Positions 34,685 to 44,650 of a stretch of DNA of 64,000 nt are shown here, one piece after another. The stretch is from positions 1-64,000 of the forward strand of contig JAEPNQ010000007.1 of NCBI GenBank assembly GCA_017643305.1. The letters run 5' to 3'. Numbering within the stretch: the stretch's first letter is position 1; every line of letters starts with the position of its first letter. Origin of the DNA: Marinibacterium sp. (lineage in GTDB: Bacteria > Pseudomonadota > Alphaproteobacteria > Rhodobacterales > Rhodobacteraceae). The position numbers were made by a program, and so were the translations under genes. The notes beneath the pieces were generated by a model. It was not told the DNA's origin and searched no databases. It saw only the letters and a list, made by a program, of their open reading frames with translations.

Positions 34685-36970
34685 TCAGGCGTCGATGCGC
34701 ATGGTCACGATCACCTCGCCTTCGACCGGTTCGGGCCAGATCAGCTGGATCTCATCCTTGTTGGACCCTTGTTGGGTCTGGACATAAGGCATCCCATAGA
34801 CAGTCTGACCTGCCGAATTCTTGATTTTTCCGTTGGCCACAACCGCGTCCACGTTCCGCGCCCAGGCTTCAAATGGCAGTTCACCGTCAGTGCCGATCTG
34901 CCAGGTCTGGGTGGGCGAGTTTTCCGAATGTTCCACGCGCAGTGGATTCATCGGCTGTGAGACAACCGAATGGTAGGAATTGCCCGTGAAGTTCACATGT
35001 TTGGAGCGGCTGTAATCCAAATCAGCAAAGCTGGTGTCGACCCGTTCGGCCCGGTCGATATTGCCATTGATTGACCGGAACTTGTTGCCCGTCACCATGA
35101 CTCCATTCAGAAAATGCCCCGCACCATGGGGTTTTATCACGATATAGCTGAACCACGGCGCCACATCGCCGGACAGAAACACGTTATCGGTGATGGAAAA
35201 CGCGCTGAAGAAAAAGCCGCTGGAAAACGTCGGTTCGCTGTCTTGTTCGTTGGTCCATTCGATAAAGCAGTTGTCGACGTAATTGCCGGTGAAGTTAGTG
35301 CTGGTATAGGTCGCGGCAAAGACAATCCCCGCGGTGCGCACGCCATCGGTGATGCCATCCCCCTGGAAGAACTGGTTGCCAATCACGACGCTGTTCGACC
35401 CGGCCAGCAGCGCGAAATGTTTGAACTTGGTCGCCCGGCAATTGCGCAGCTTCACGTCATTGGCATTGGCGTTTATCGCAATGCTGACCCGGTCGGGCAC
35501 ATCGACGGAATCTTCGCTGGACAGGAACTGGCAACGGTCGATCAGCATGCCCTGACAGCCGCCGCCGATGGAGGTGAGACCGCGATCCTTGGGGCGGGAG
35601 ATGAAACAGTCGGCCAGGGTGAAAGTAATGCCACTTGGGGCCAGCAGAATGCCACTGCATTCGCCGTTGCACTGAAATTCGATGTCGTTGAACGCGAATT
35701 TCGAGAGCTTGGAGAACCCGGTGAAGTCCAGCAGATATTGGAACCGTTTGAAGGTGAAATTCTGCGTGCCCGCCGCGTCGTAGAGCGAGGCGTTCAGGGT
35801 GATTTCCTGCGTCGCATCGTTTTTCTCACGCACGTAGATCTCGCGCCCGACCCCGTTGCCTTCGACCAGGGCGCCGACGGGGATGTTGGCGATATTGGAG
35901 ACGTTGATGAGCTTACGGTTGTCGCTGGGATCATATGTAGCCTGTGAGGTCACCGTGACAGTGTCCCATGCCGGGCCATTCTTGGCCTCAAGCTGACCAT
36001 TGCGGATCACCCGGCGGGTGGCATAGCTGGTCTTGTCAGGGACCGTAGCCTGCATGTCGATAGGTTCTGTCACCTGAACCTTGCGCCCGCCCAGATCCAG
36101 CGATTCATGATCGACATTATTTAGCAGCGCCTGAAATGCCTTTTTGAACGCCAGCTCTTCATTACCGAAAGCGTCGATATAGCTGGGAAGGTCATAGCTT
36201 TTCTGAAGCAGCAGCATCTTTTCAGTGGGCATGGTGACGGTGCCCTGAAACTCCACCCGATTCTTGATGGTGACGTTGTCGTCCAGAAAATATGTGCCTT
36301 CGGACACCAGAACGGTCCGGCCATCGGCAGCATCATCGGCGGCGGAAAAGGCGGCGCTGTCATCGGTCACGCCATCGCCGATGGCGCCATAATCGCGCAC
36401 ATCGACGATGTTCATCATCGTGCGAAGAAAGGCGCTGGTGATATCCACGATCTCAATATCATCGATGCGGAGCACCCCGCCATTCGACCCGGTCAGATCC
36501 AGCCCGAAATGGCCATAGAGCGCCTCGGTCCCCCAGACCATGTCCACACCGGTGCGCTGCCCGGAGCCGACAATCGCGGTGACCTCGACCACCTCACCAT
36601 AGCCGGTCAGTGTAACTGACGGCCCGGTTTCCACGACCCCGCCTATATGGTCGCCGCCCGTCCCACCGGCCCAAGCGGCAATGCGCACCGACGGCAGGTT
36701 GCCGCTGACCGCTTTGACCCGCGCCCGGATTTGCAGATAGCAGCCGGGCAACAACGAGGTTTCCCCCATGTATCGGAGCTTTTGCGTGCTGTCAGTTTTC
36801 TGCAGTTCCAGGCATCCGCCGAAATCCTGGTCCGCGGGCACAAAGGCCGCGTTCACCGCCCCATCATAAGTATCCGACCCGGGCGTTCCGTTGCCGCTAG
36901 ACCAGACATCCAGACCATTCGCAAACGGCGGCGGCGTGAGCAGCACGCCATCAGTGATTGCCTTATTCAT
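34685..36970 (-). CDS. Right-handed beta-helix fibre protein, possible GTA tail fibre
   Basis: A 761-residue protein annotated in relatives as glycosyl-hydrolase-28-related / pectate-lyase superfamily. Residues 1-180 form a carbohydrate-binding-like jelly roll (CLELQKTDSTQKLRYMGETS, DLTGSNGGVLRIDDIEIVDI). VDVRDYGAIGDGVTDDSAAF is the classic start of a tail-spike beta-helix, followed by many short-strand repeats (GNQFFQGDGITDGVRTAGIV). There is no signal peptide. In Rhodobacter capsulatus an unlinked beta-helix gene (rcc00171) encodes the GTA tail fibre, and this gene lies only 4.1 kb from the GTA spike genes. ATG at 36970 follows a purine-rich GGGAAAGGGAACGGA. A polysaccharide lyase is the alternative, but no lyase catalytic set could be identified. 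Confidence 0.75.
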   Translation of the reverse strand: MNKAITDGVLLTPPPFANGLDVWSSGNGTPGSDTYDGAVNAAFVPADQDFGGCLELQKTDSTQKLRYMGETSLLPGCYLQIRARVKAVSGNLPSVRIAAWAGGTGGDHIGGVVETGPSVTLTGYGEVVEVTAIVGSGQRTGVDMVWGTEALYGHFGLDLTGSNGGVLRIDDIEIVDITSAFLRTMMNIVDVRDYGAIGDGVTDDSAAFSAADDAADGRTVLVSEGTYFLDDNVTIKNRVEFQGTVTMPTEKMLLLQKSYDLPSYIDAFGNEELAFKKAFQALLNNVDHESLDLGGRKVQVTEPIDMQATVPDKTSYATRRVIRNGQLEAKNGPAWDTVTVTSQATYDPSDNRKLINVSNIANIPVGALVEGNGVGREIYVREKNDATQEITLNASLYDAAGTQNFTFKRFQYLLDFTGFSKLSKFAFNDIEFQCNGECSGILLAPSGITFTLADCFISRPKDRGLTSIGGGCQGMLIDRCQFLSSEDSVDVPDRVSIAINANANDVKLRNCRATKFKHFALLAGSNSVVIGNQFFQGDGITDGVRTAGIVFAATYTSTNFTGNYVDNCFIEWTNEQDSEPTFSSGFFFSAFSITDNVFLSGDVAPWFSYIVIKPHGAGHFLNGVMVTGNKFRSINGNIDRAERVDTSFADLDYSRSKHVNFTGNSYHSVVSQPMNPLRVEHSENSPTQTWQIGTDGELPFEAWARNVDAVVANGKIKNSAGQTVYGMPYVQTQQGSNKDEIQLIWPEPVEGEVIVTMRIDA

Positions 36971-37088
36971 TCCGTTCCCTTTCCCGCGGAGGAGCAAAAT
37001 CGCAACGCCCGGCAATGGCCGGGCGCAGGAAAGGGAGTTATCTGTTGGGAGTTAACCGGTGTTTCCGACACCGTAACGTTGCATGCAA

Positions 37089-37490
37089 TCAGGCAGACAA
37101 ATCTGCTTCGACCCGCTGCACGCCATTGATCTTCCAGCCGGTTTCCAGCTGCACCATTTCATAGTCGAAAAAATGGCTGTTGCCTTTGGCATCGGTAATC
37201 TCTACCCGCTGCCAAAACCGTCCATCGGTTTCCCGCAGGTTCAAATACCGAACTTTGGAAGGCCTCCACACCATGGGATAGCCACGCCGTACCATCAGGC
37301 CGAAATTTTCCGACGTGCGGAACATGCTTTGAATGCCGGGGCTGGCGTAAGTGAAGGCGCGGTCGAAGTCATCAGAGCGAAAAGCTTCTATTTGCGCTGA
37401 AATTGTCGCCTCGATCTCTTCACTTTGAGCTTGCGCCATGCTGCCGATGAGCCCCAGCGCCAGAACCACTGAAATGAATAAGTGTCGCAT
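37089..37490 (-). CDS. DUF4864 domain protein, exported
   Basis: A 133-residue protein with an N-terminal signal peptide (RHLFISVVLALGLIGSMAQA) and a DUF4864 body: ISAQIEAFRSDDFDRAFTYA, ASPGIQSMFRTSENFGLMV, YEMVQLETGWKINGVQRVE. It is probably periplasmic. ATG at 37490 follows a GGGGG site. An in-frame ATG at 37502 is less well placed. Function unknown. The family is common in Rhodobacterales. Confidence 0.88.
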   Translation of the reverse strand: MRHLFISVVLALGLIGSMAQAQSEEIEATISAQIEAFRSDDFDRAFTYASPGIQSMFRTSENFGLMVRRGYPMVWRPSKVRYLNLRETDGRFWQRVEITDAKGNSHFFDYEMVQLETGWKINGVQRVEADLSA

Positions 37491-37595
37491 CTGAACCCCC
37501 ATTGCTTGAAGAGTATACGGCTCAGATGCTGACCCGGATCAGTTGCGTTAGTCCAGTTCCGTCCATGGCCAGGGTTTCACCCCGCTCGCACAGGT

Positions 37596-37856
37596 CTAGA
37601 ACCGCGCAGCTTTGGCGATCCAGATGCCAAGGTCAGTGCCGAAATCAGCCAGCCGTTCATTGGGTTGCCGGTTGCTGACCAGCATGATGATGAACTGGAT
37701 CACCGTAACAACGATCAGAATGGTCTGGGCAAGATTGATCATGATCGCGATCAGCACCGTGAATAGCAGACGCCACCACAGACTGTCCTGCGTCTCTGGT
37801 TCAAACTGTTCCCCGTGCAGACGCCCCTTGACCTTGTCTTCGTCGGATGCCGACAT
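37596..37856 (-). CDS. DUF4389 domain membrane protein
   Basis: An 86-residue protein with one or two membrane segments (LLFTVLIAIMINLAQTILIV then VTVIQFIIMLVSN). The motif NERLADFGTDLGIWIAKAA is typical of DUF4389. The N-terminus is short and acidic. It sits 66 nt after lysK on the same strand and may be co-transcribed. Function unknown. Confidence 0.85.
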   Translation of the reverse strand: MSASDEDKVKGRLHGEQFEPETQDSLWWRLLFTVLIAIMINLAQTILIVVTVIQFIIMLVSNRQPNERLADFGTDLGIWIAKAARF

Positions 37857-37922
37857 GTCATTCTCCGTAACCGTGGACGCGCGCAGCTTTCCACAAACGC
37901 AAACATCCGAAACCGGGCGGAT

Positions 37923-39503
37923 TCAGGTGGAAACGAGCCCTCCCGCCAGCGCCTTGTCGATCAGCGCAACGGTTTCTTCGACACCATATAACGCGATGAA
38001 GCCACCAAAGCGCGGGCCCTGGGATGCGCCCAGCAGAACCTCGTACAGAGCCGTGAACCATTGCCGTAGCGGATCAAACCGGTCGCGGCCAACCGCGTAC
38101 ACTATGGATTGCAGCGCTTCGTCATCAACAGGACCATCATAACCAGCCAGATCCGCACGCAGTGCCTCCAGTGCCTCACGCTCCATATCCGAGGGCACGC
38201 GGAACTTTCGGGCCGGTTTGACGAAGTCGTTGTAGTAGCTGACTGCAAAGGCGGCGGCTTGGTCCATATCCGGGTTTTTTTCCGGCGTTGCATCAGGCGC
38301 GTAGCGCTGGATGAAACCCCAGAGCTTGTCCTTTTCCTCAGCCCCCGAAACCGAGGCCAGGTTCAACAACATCGCAAACGGCACCACCATATGTGACGTG
38401 GGCACATCATGGCCATGGATGTGGAAGACCGGGTTGTTCAACCGCCCCTTGTCATCCTGGCCCGCATAGGCGCGCAGTTGCTGATGGTATTCGTCCATCG
38501 CCTTTGGGATCACGTCAAAGAACAATCGCTTGGCCGTCTTTGGTTTCTGATACATGAAATAACTAAGGCTTTCGGTCGATGCATAGCTCAGCCATTCATC
38601 GATCGAGATGCCGTTGCCAGACGATTTCGAAATTTTTTGCCCCTGATCATCGAGGAACAATTCGTAGGAGAAATGGTTGGGCGGGCGGGCGCCCAGCGTC
38701 CGGCAGATGGCATCGTAGATTTTTTCGTTGGTGGCGTGTTCCTTGCCATACATCTCAAAATCCACGCCCAACGCGGCCCAACGCGCGCCGAAATCGGGCT
38801 TCCATTGCAGTTTCACCTTCCCGCCGGTGACAGGCAGCGTCCATTCGCGGCCCTCGGTATCATCGAAGGTTACCGTACCGTCGCGTCCGTCGACATGCTT
38901 CATTGGGACATACAGAACCCGGCCCGTTTCAGGGTGGATCGGCAGGAAGATGGAATATGTCTGCTGGCGTTCTTCACGCAGGCTTTTCAGCATGATTGCC
39001 ATAAGATCATCATACCGTTCGGCACAGCGCAGCAGGATTTCGTCAAACTGGCCGGACTGGTAGAACGACTTGGCCGAGTAGAAATCATATTCGAACCCGA
39101 ACGTGTCGAGAAACCGCTGCAACATCGCGTTGTTATGATCGCCAAAACTGTCGTGCGTACCAAAGGGATCGGGCACAGATGTGAGCGGTTTTTGCAGATG
39201 CTCGGCCAGTTCTTCCTGGTTCGGCACATTGCCGGGCACCTTGCGCATCCCATCCAGATCGTCGGAAAAACAGATCAGCTTGGTCGGTATATCGGAGATT
39301 ACTTCGAACGCCCGGCGGATCATGGTGGTGCGCAGAACCTCGCCAAAGGTGCCGATATGCGGCAGGCCCGAGGGCCCATAGCCGGTTTCAAACAGAACAT
39401 ACCCCTTTTCTGGTGGGGCCTTTTCATACCGTTTGAGCAGCCGCCGCGCCTCTTCAAAAGGCCAGGCCTTCGATGTCATAGCGGTATCACGCAGGTTGCT
39501 CAT
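37923..39503 (-). CDS. lysK: Lysyl-tRNA synthetase, class I
   Basis: Charges tRNA-Lys. This is the class I form found in archaea and many alphaproteobacteria rather than the common class II LysS. It is 526 residues long. The HIGH-type motif is [16 protein letters not shown] and the KMSKS-type motif is [21 protein letters not shown] at 39503 ([20 protein letters not shown]) was chosen over an upstream in-frame ATG at 39560. A single complete copy was seen in the window. Confidence 0.95.
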   Translation of the reverse strand: MSNLRDTAMTSKAWPFEEARRLLKRYEKAPPEKGYVLFETGYGPSGLPHIGTFGEVLRTTMIRRAFEVISDIPTKLICFSDDLDGMRKVPGNVPNQEELAEHLQKPLTSVPDPFGTHDSFGDHNNAMLQRFLDTFGFEYDFYSAKSFYQSGQFDEILLRCAERYDDLMAIMLKSLREERQQTYSIFLPIHPETGRVLYVPMKHVDGRDGTVTFDDTEGREWTLPVTGGKVKLQWKPDFGARWAALGVDFEMYGKEHATNEKIYDAICRTLGARPPNHFSYELFLDDQGQKISKSSGNGISIDEWLSYASTESLSYFMYQKPKTAKRLFFDVIPKAMDEYHQQLRAYAGQDDKGRLNNPVFHIHGHDVPTSHMVVPFAMLLNLASVSGAEEKDKLWGFIQRYAPDATPEKNPDMDQAAAFAVSYYNDFVKPARKFRVPSDMEREALEALRADLAGYDGPVDDEALQSIVYAVGRDRFDPLRQWFTALYEVLLGASQGPRFGGFIALYGVEETVALIDKALAGGLVST

Positions 39504-39628
39504 GGTATGTCCGTTACTTTTGCGGGATGCAGCCACACCCAATGCGCGGCAGTCCGACACTCCCTATTGTGCAGGCCGCAGCCCGTCAATATTCTGCACC
39601 GCAACATGAGAAGCGAAAGGACACTTCC

Positions 39629-40045
39629 TTGACCGATCCACACGTCCTGAGCGAACAGGACTGCCTCGTCGCCCTGATGGTGGCCGTCTCAGCATCGGAC
39701 GAAAACATCCGTACGGCCGAGCTGGTCAAAATCCAATCCAATGTGAACATGCTTCCGGTCTTCGCCGAATATGACATCGACCGCCTGAACACCGTGTCCC
39801 AAACCGTGTTCGACTTGTTCGATCAGGAAGACGGACTGGATGCCTTATTTGGCCTGATCCGCGACAACCTACCCGAGAGGCTGTATGAAACAGCCTATGC
39901 ACTGGCCTGCGATGTGGCTGCCGCCGATGGGACGCTTAGGGAACAGGAACTGCGGCTGCTGGAAGAGATGCGATACGAGCTGAACCTCGACCGGCTGTAC
40001 GCCGCCGCTATTGAACGCGGGGCCCGGGCGCGGCACATTACCTGA
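39629..40045 (+). CDS. TerB-like (tellurite resistance) family protein
   Basis: A 138-residue all-helical TerB-like protein: DCLVALMVAVSASDENIRTA near the N-terminus and ACDVAAADGTLREQELRLL near the C-terminus, two copies of the acidic metal-binding helix pattern. It starts with TTG at 39629 after AAAGGA. Divergent from lysK. Bacterial TerB-like proteins are often unrelated to tellurite in practice. Cytoplasmic, function unknown. Confidence 0.8.
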   Translation: MTDPHVLSEQDCLVALMVAVSASDENIRTAELVKIQSNVNMLPVFAEYDIDRLNTVSQTVFDLFDQEDGLDALFGLIRDNLPERLYETAYALACDVAAADGTLREQELRLLEEMRYELNLDRLYAAAIERGARARHIT

Positions 40046-40096
40046 TCAAGGTCGGGTGTACTGTTAACAACAAGCCCAAGATCTCGGAGAAAAGTA

Positions 40097-41593
40097 TCAG
40101 CTCCCGTAGAGCGCGCCCCAGCGTTCGATCAACGCCTGCTGCATCTTCTTGGCCTTTCGGTTCCAGGCCCGTGCACCTTGTGGCACATCCCAGTCGGATT
40201 TCTTGATCCGCGCGCGAATGGTCGTGTCGGCACTGAAAATGGCAAAGGCCAGTTCCGTTCCGTCAGTGGCGGTCATGAACCCGCCCAGGCCCGAGACAAA
40301 ATTCAACGTCCCGGTCTTGGCGTCCACCTTTATCGGGTGACCGGACACCACGCGCCCATTGGCGTCGCGCATCGGGATCTTCTTCATTAGCGGCCGCAGC
40401 ACGCCGGTCTTGCGCGCGGCGACCAGCACGTCCAGCAAATCCTGCGGCGTCGTGCGGGAGGCATCCCCCAGCCCCGAATGGTCCACGTATCGGCTGGCCT
40501 TGGTCCCATATGCCTGCTGTGCCCAGCGGTTCATTTCCTGCGCGGACGCTTTCAGACTTGAAGGCATCTTGCCTCGGGCCACCGTGGCGCTAAGCCCAAT
40601 CATTTCAGCGGTCAGATTGTTGGAATACTTCATCATATCCTTCAGGATGACATGCAGCGGCAAGCTTTCGTGCTGGGCCAGCACCCGCGCCTGCGCCGGC
40701 AGCGTCCTGAGGGAAACAGCCTTTTTCAACACGATGCCATTCACCCGCGCCATCGTCCGAAACACGTCACCTGCATAATCTGCCGGACGCCGCACTGGTA
40801 ACCAGCGCGCCCCGCCATTGCCCAGCGCCTGGCTGGCCACAGTCCAGCTGTCCACGCCATTACGGTCTTCGTAGGTGTAAACCGGCAGCTGGCGTTTAAT
40901 GACTTTCATTTTGGCCATAGACACGTCCGGCCGATATCCTTTGGTCCGCGCATCCATGGCAACCGCATAACCATTGCCAGCGCGTTTCCATTCAAAATGC
41001 ACCCTGTTAAAGTTCAACGCCATACCACTGATCGCCGGGTTATAGCCCACGTGATCGGGCTGGTCCGGATCGATGCTGGCGATGGTGGGCAAAGCCCCGT
41101 CATAGACCTTGAATGCACCACGCACTTCACGCACGCCCGCTGCCTTCAGTTGACCCGCCAGTTTGGCCAGCGTGGTGGTGTCCAGCAACGGATCCCCGCC
41201 CCCGGCGAGGATCAGGTCGCCCTGCAGAATCCCGTTGTTCAATGCCCCGGTGCCTACAATACGCGTCCGGTAGGTGTGGTTTGGACCCAACGTGTTCAAT
41301 GCGTAAAGCGCGGTAATGGTCTTGGTCACACTGGCCGGTGGCAGAGCCGTGCTGCCTTGATATGCTTCCAGAACCAGCCCCGTTTCTACATCAGCTACGG
41401 CAAAGGCAGCGTTCCCTGACAAACCGGATTTCTTGAAAACCGCTTCTGGCCCACCAAAGGCCTGTCGGCGCATATCTTCGCCGCGCTGGCGTGGACGCAG
41501 GGATGTCAGAGGCGCGCCGGCATAGGCGGCCCCATACATGGTCGCCGCGCTCAAACCGCCGAGCAGGAAACGTCGGGTCATCTGATGCGTCAT
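40097..41593 (-). CDS. dacB: D-alanyl-D-alanine carboxypeptidase/endopeptidase (PBP4 type)
   Basis: A periplasmic peptidoglycan hydrolase that trims pentapeptides and cuts cross-links. It is 498 residues from ATG at 41593. A shorter start at 41581 is possible. A twin-arginine-like signal (TRRFLLGGLSAATMYGAAYA) is followed by the three penicillin-binding motifs: SVTK, SNN (MMKYSNNLTAEMIG) and KTG (VDAKTGTLNFVSGLGG). The large insertion between SxxK and SxN is characteristic of class C PBPs (DacB/PBP4). Confidence 0.93.
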   Translation of the reverse strand: MTHQMTRRFLLGGLSAATMYGAAYAGAPLTSLRPRQRGEDMRRQAFGGPEAVFKKSGLSGNAAFAVADVETGLVLEAYQGSTALPPASVTKTITALYALNTLGPNHTYRTRIVGTGALNNGILQGDLILAGGGDPLLDTTTLAKLAGQLKAAGVREVRGAFKVYDGALPTIASIDPDQPDHVGYNPAISGMALNFNRVHFEWKRAGNGYAVAMDARTKGYRPDVSMAKMKVIKRQLPVYTYEDRNGVDSWTVASQALGNGGARWLPVRRPADYAGDVFRTMARVNGIVLKKAVSLRTLPAQARVLAQHESLPLHVILKDMMKYSNNLTAEMIGLSATVARGKMPSSLKASAQEMNRWAQQAYGTKASRYVDHSGLGDASRTTPQDLLDVLVAARKTGVLRPLMKKIPMRDANGRVVSGHPIKVDAKTGTLNFVSGLGGFMTATDGTELAFAIFSADTTIRARIKKSDWDVPQGARAWNRKAKKMQQALIERWGALYGS

Positions 41594-41760
41594 GACTGGC
41601 AAATATCCTATCCGCGCAAATCGACACAAGCGTGCAATACTGCGGGTATCCGCAACCGTTGCAGATCCTTCCCATTTTCCCTTGTAAAAGGCTGCTTTTC
41701 GTCATTTTTGCCTGCGGTCGGTGCAAACAGTAATTCTGTTTCACGCGCACTGTTCCCGGG

Positions 41761-42375
41761 TCAGGACCGACTCGGTTTCCGCCACCCCCCAGCCTTCCGG
41801 ATGGCCGAGGAGCTCTGCGCCACCATCGGCACATTCACAAAACACCAAGCCGGGGCGCTCGCATGGGCCAGAAAATGGCTGGCCTGCCCGTCAATACGGT
41901 GCTGACGATAGAGCCGCGCCGCAGGCGACATCCGGGCGGCAATCCGGTCTCCGGGCCGGGCCAGCACACCGACGGGAACCATCTTGAATATACTTTGCCA
42001 GTTCTGCCAGTGATGAAATGAGGCCAAATTATCCGCCCCCATCAACCAGACGAATCGAACACCTGGATACCGCATGGTCAGCGCCGCAATTGTATCCGCC
42101 GTGGCCCGGGTGCCCAGCCGCGCTTCGATATCCGTTACGGTGACACGCGGGTGGTCCATCAATGCCCGGGCCACTGTAAGCCGCTGCACCATCGGTGCGG
42201 GTCCTTGCATTTTCAACGGGTTGCCCGGGCTAACCAGCCACCAGACGCGGTCTAGCCCAAAGAGCTTCAACGCCTCGTGCGTGATATGAACATGTCCTTC
42301 ATGCGGCGGATCAAACGACCCGCCGAGCAACCCGACGCTCTGACCTGGGCGCAGATATGGTAACCCATCCGCCAT
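41761..42375 (-). CDS. nadD: Nicotinate-nucleotide adenylyltransferase
   Basis: Makes deamido-NAD from nicotinate mononucleotide and ATP. It is 204 residues long. The nucleotidyltransferase motif is [17 protein letters not shown], followed by [19 protein letters not shown]. The C-terminal SSSAIRKAG is the ISSTxIR element. ATG at 42375 was preferred to 42393. Confidence 0.94.
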   Translation of the reverse strand: MADGLPYLRPGQSVGLLGGSFDPPHEGHVHITHEALKLFGLDRVWWLVSPGNPLKMQGPAPMVQRLTVARALMDHPRVTVTDIEARLGTRATADTIAALTMRYPGVRFVWLMGADNLASFHHWQNWQSIFKMVPVGVLARPGDRIAARMSPAARLYRQHRIDGQASHFLAHASAPAWCFVNVPMVAQSSSAIRKAGGWRKPSRS

Positions 42376-42501
42376 GCCCGCCCCCTTGCACATAAACGCA
42401 GACGGAAATCAATCTGCGCCTCGTGTTTCACGCCTGTGTTGCCCCGCCCTGCAGGCTTGGCTATCTAACGTCGAAACACGTTACGCCAGAGGACATCCAC
42501 A

Positions 42502-44157
42502 ATGGCCGCCTATCAGTACGTCTACCACATGCAAGGGGTCTCAAAGACCTATCCCGGTGGTAAGAAATGCTTCGAAAACATCCATCTCAGCTTCCTGCCG
42601 GGCGTGAAGATCGGTGTCGTTGGCGTCAACGGCGCCGGTAAATCGACACTGATGCGGATCATGGCGGGGCTCGATGCCGATTTTTCGGGCGAGGCCTGGT
42701 CGGCCGAAGGTGCCAAAGTGGGCTACCTGCCGCAGGAACCACAGCTGGATGAAAGCCTGAACGTACGCGACAACGTCATGCTGGGCGTGGCGGCGAAAAA
42801 GGCCAAGCTGGACCGTTTCAACGAACTGGCCATGAACTATTCTGACGAAACCGCAGACGAAATGGCGCAGCTGCAGGATCAGATCGACGCAGAAAACCTG
42901 TGGGATCTCGACAGCCAGATCGACGTGGCGATGGAGGCCCTGCGCTGCCCGCCTGATGAGGCGGAGGTCAGCACACTCTCGGGCGGGGAACGCCGCCGCG
43001 TGGCGCTGTGCAAGCTGCTGCTTGAAGCGCCCGACATGCTGCTTTTGGACGAACCGACCAACCACCTGGATGCGGAAACCATAGCCTGGCTGCAGCAGCA
43101 TCTGATTGAATACAAGGGCACGATCTTAATTGTCACCCACGACCGGTACTTCCTCGACGACATCACTGGCTGGATCCTCGAACTGGATCGCGGCCGGGGC
43201 ATTCCATACGAAGGCAACTATTCCAGCTGGCTGGAGCAAAAGGCCAAGCGGCTGGAGCAGGAAGCCCGCGAAGACAAGTCGCGCCAAAAGACGCTAGAAC
43301 GCGAACTGGAATGGATGCGGCAAGGCGCCAAAGCGCGGCAGGCGAAATCCAAGGCCCGGATCGCGGCCTACGAAGATCTGGCCAACCAGTCCGAACGCGA
43401 AAAGATCACCCGTGCGCAGATCGTCATTCCACGTGGCCCGCGTCTGGGCTACAAGGTGATTGAGGTGGACGGCCTGGCCAAGCATATGGGTGACAAGCAA
43501 CTGATCGAGGATCTGTCCTTCTCCCTGCCCCCCGGCGGCATTGTTGGTGTCATCGGGCCCAACGGCGCGGGCAAATCTACGCTGTTCAAGATGCTGACCG
43601 GACAGGAAGCGCCAGATAGCGGTGCGATCGAGTTGGGTGACACAGTGCAGCTGGCTTATGTCGACCAGTCGCGCGACGATCTTTCGGCTGGCGATACCGT
43701 GTGGGAGGCTATTTCTGGCGGGGCAGAGGTGATCGAACTGGGCGACGCACAGATGAACTCGCGCGCCTATTGTTCGGCCTTCAACTTCAAGGGCGGGGAT
43801 CAGCAAAAAAAGGTCGGTTTACTTTCCGGTGGGGAACGCAACCGGGTCCATATGGCACGGTTGCTAAAGGAAGGCGGCAACGTCATTTTGCTCGACGAAC
43901 CGACCAACGATCTGGACGTGGAAACGCTGCGGGCACTGGAAGACGCGCTGGTTGATTTCGCGGGTTGCGCCGTGGTGATCTCGCACGACCGGTTTTTCCT
44001 GGACCGCATCTGCACGCATATCCTCGCTTTTGAAGGCGATGCGCATGTGGAGTGGTTCGAAGGCAACTTCGAGGATTACGAAGAAGACAAAAAGCGTCGA
44101 CTGGGACCAGATGCTCTGGAGCCGAAGCGGTTGAAATACAAGAAGTTCAGCCGGTAG
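42502..44157 (+). CDS. ettA: Energy-dependent translational throttle protein EttA (ABC-F)
   Basis: A 551-residue ABC-F ATPase that binds the ribosomal E site and gates translation according to the ADP/ATP ratio. Two ABC domains have Walker [10 protein letters not shown] and GPNGAGKST and signatures LSGGERRR and LSGGERNR. They are separated by the basic linker [31 protein letters not shown], typical of EttA. The N-terminus [20 protein letters not shown] and the C-terminal YKKFSR are standard for the family. It has no membrane partner. Confidence 0.96.
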   Translation: MAAYQYVYHMQGVSKTYPGGKKCFENIHLSFLPGVKIGVVGVNGAGKSTLMRIMAGLDADFSGEAWSAEGAKVGYLPQEPQLDESLNVRDNVMLGVAAKKAKLDRFNELAMNYSDETADEMAQLQDQIDAENLWDLDSQIDVAMEALRCPPDEAEVSTLSGGERRRVALCKLLLEAPDMLLLDEPTNHLDAETIAWLQQHLIEYKGTILIVTHDRYFLDDITGWILELDRGRGIPYEGNYSSWLEQKAKRLEQEAREDKSRQKTLERELEWMRQGAKARQAKSKARIAAYEDLANQSEREKITRAQIVIPRGPRLGYKVIEVDGLAKHMGDKQLIEDLSFSLPPGGIVGVIGPNGAGKSTLFKMLTGQEAPDSGAIELGDTVQLAYVDQSRDDLSAGDTVWEAISGGAEVIELGDAQMNSRAYCSAFNFKGGDQQKKVGLLSGGERNRVHMARLLKEGGNVILLDEPTNDLDVETLRALEDALVDFAGCAVVISHDRFFLDRICTHILAFEGDAHVEWFEGNFEDYEEDKKRRLGPDALEPKRLKYKKFSR

Positions 44158-44215
44158 AGCGGGATTAACCGCGTCACTCCTAAACCAAAAAATTGTGGAC
44201 TTAAGCTCACCCGGC

Positions 44216-44446
44216 TCAGGGCCGTGTTGAGACGCGCTGTGCTGGCATCCCGGTGGTTGGGCCAGAGATCATCCCGGTGGTTGGGCCAGATATATAGGCC
44301 CAGAACCTCTTCTCCCCTTTCAGGAACTGTTTGCGCCAGAACTCCGGATTGGCCTGCAAATGTCCAACGGTGCCTCGGGTATCTTTTAGCAGGTCGCTTT
44401 CGCTAAACCACGGCAGTCTGTCGAACATCACCATGTTCGTCATCAT
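44216..44446 (-). CDS. Possible small unknown protein
   Basis: A 76-residue frame starting ATGATG at 44446, six bases after GGAGAG, a good ribosome site. It begins MMTNMVMFDRLPWFSESDLL and continues ANPEFWRKQFLKGEKRFWAY. The C-terminal third is the translated tandem repeat (ISGPTTGM twice). I do not recognise it. The good start supports a gene. The repeat-encoded tail and lack of known relatives argue for caution. Confidence 0.3.
   Translation of the reverse strand: MMTNMVMFDRLPWFSESDLLKDTRGTVGHLQANPEFWRKQFLKGEKRFWAYISGPTTGMISGPTTGMPAQRVSTRP
44246..44290. repeat. Two-copy 21-base direct repeat, 24-base period
   Basis: The word catcccggtggttgggccag plus a occurs at 44246-44266 and exactly again at 44270-44290, separated by gat. 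On the minus strand it encodes a repeated SGPTTGM peptide in the possible small gene. Confidence 0.85.
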
Positions 44447-44621
44447 CGGACACTCTCCAGATTGTCATCAGAGTAGCATCACGGACTGGTGCGCCAGCCG
44501 GCACGCGCACAGCCATATAGGGCAACTTAGCCGAACGCCTACAACATGCAGTTGACCGGCCCCAGTCGATGCGGTAGGTCCGGACTACAGGTGCATAGAC
44601 GCGGTAAGCATCACTGACGAA

Positions 44622-44650
44622 GGGCCCGGTTGTTCGTGGCAACCGGGCCC
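44622..44650. terminator. Strong hairpin in the ettA / DMT intergenic region
   Basis: GGGCCCGGTTG (44622-44632) pairs perfectly with CAACCGGGCCC (44640-44650) over a 7-base loop. On the plus strand it is followed by gtttcattcc, a weak T tract. It resembles a Rho-independent terminator, yet lies about 470 nt past ettA with no gene directly upstream. It may end a small RNA or a lost gene. Confidence 0.55.

Noticed and set aside
38409..39632. A 407-codon plus-strand open frame
   Set aside because: Antisense to lysK, with no ribosome site and no protein-like motif order.
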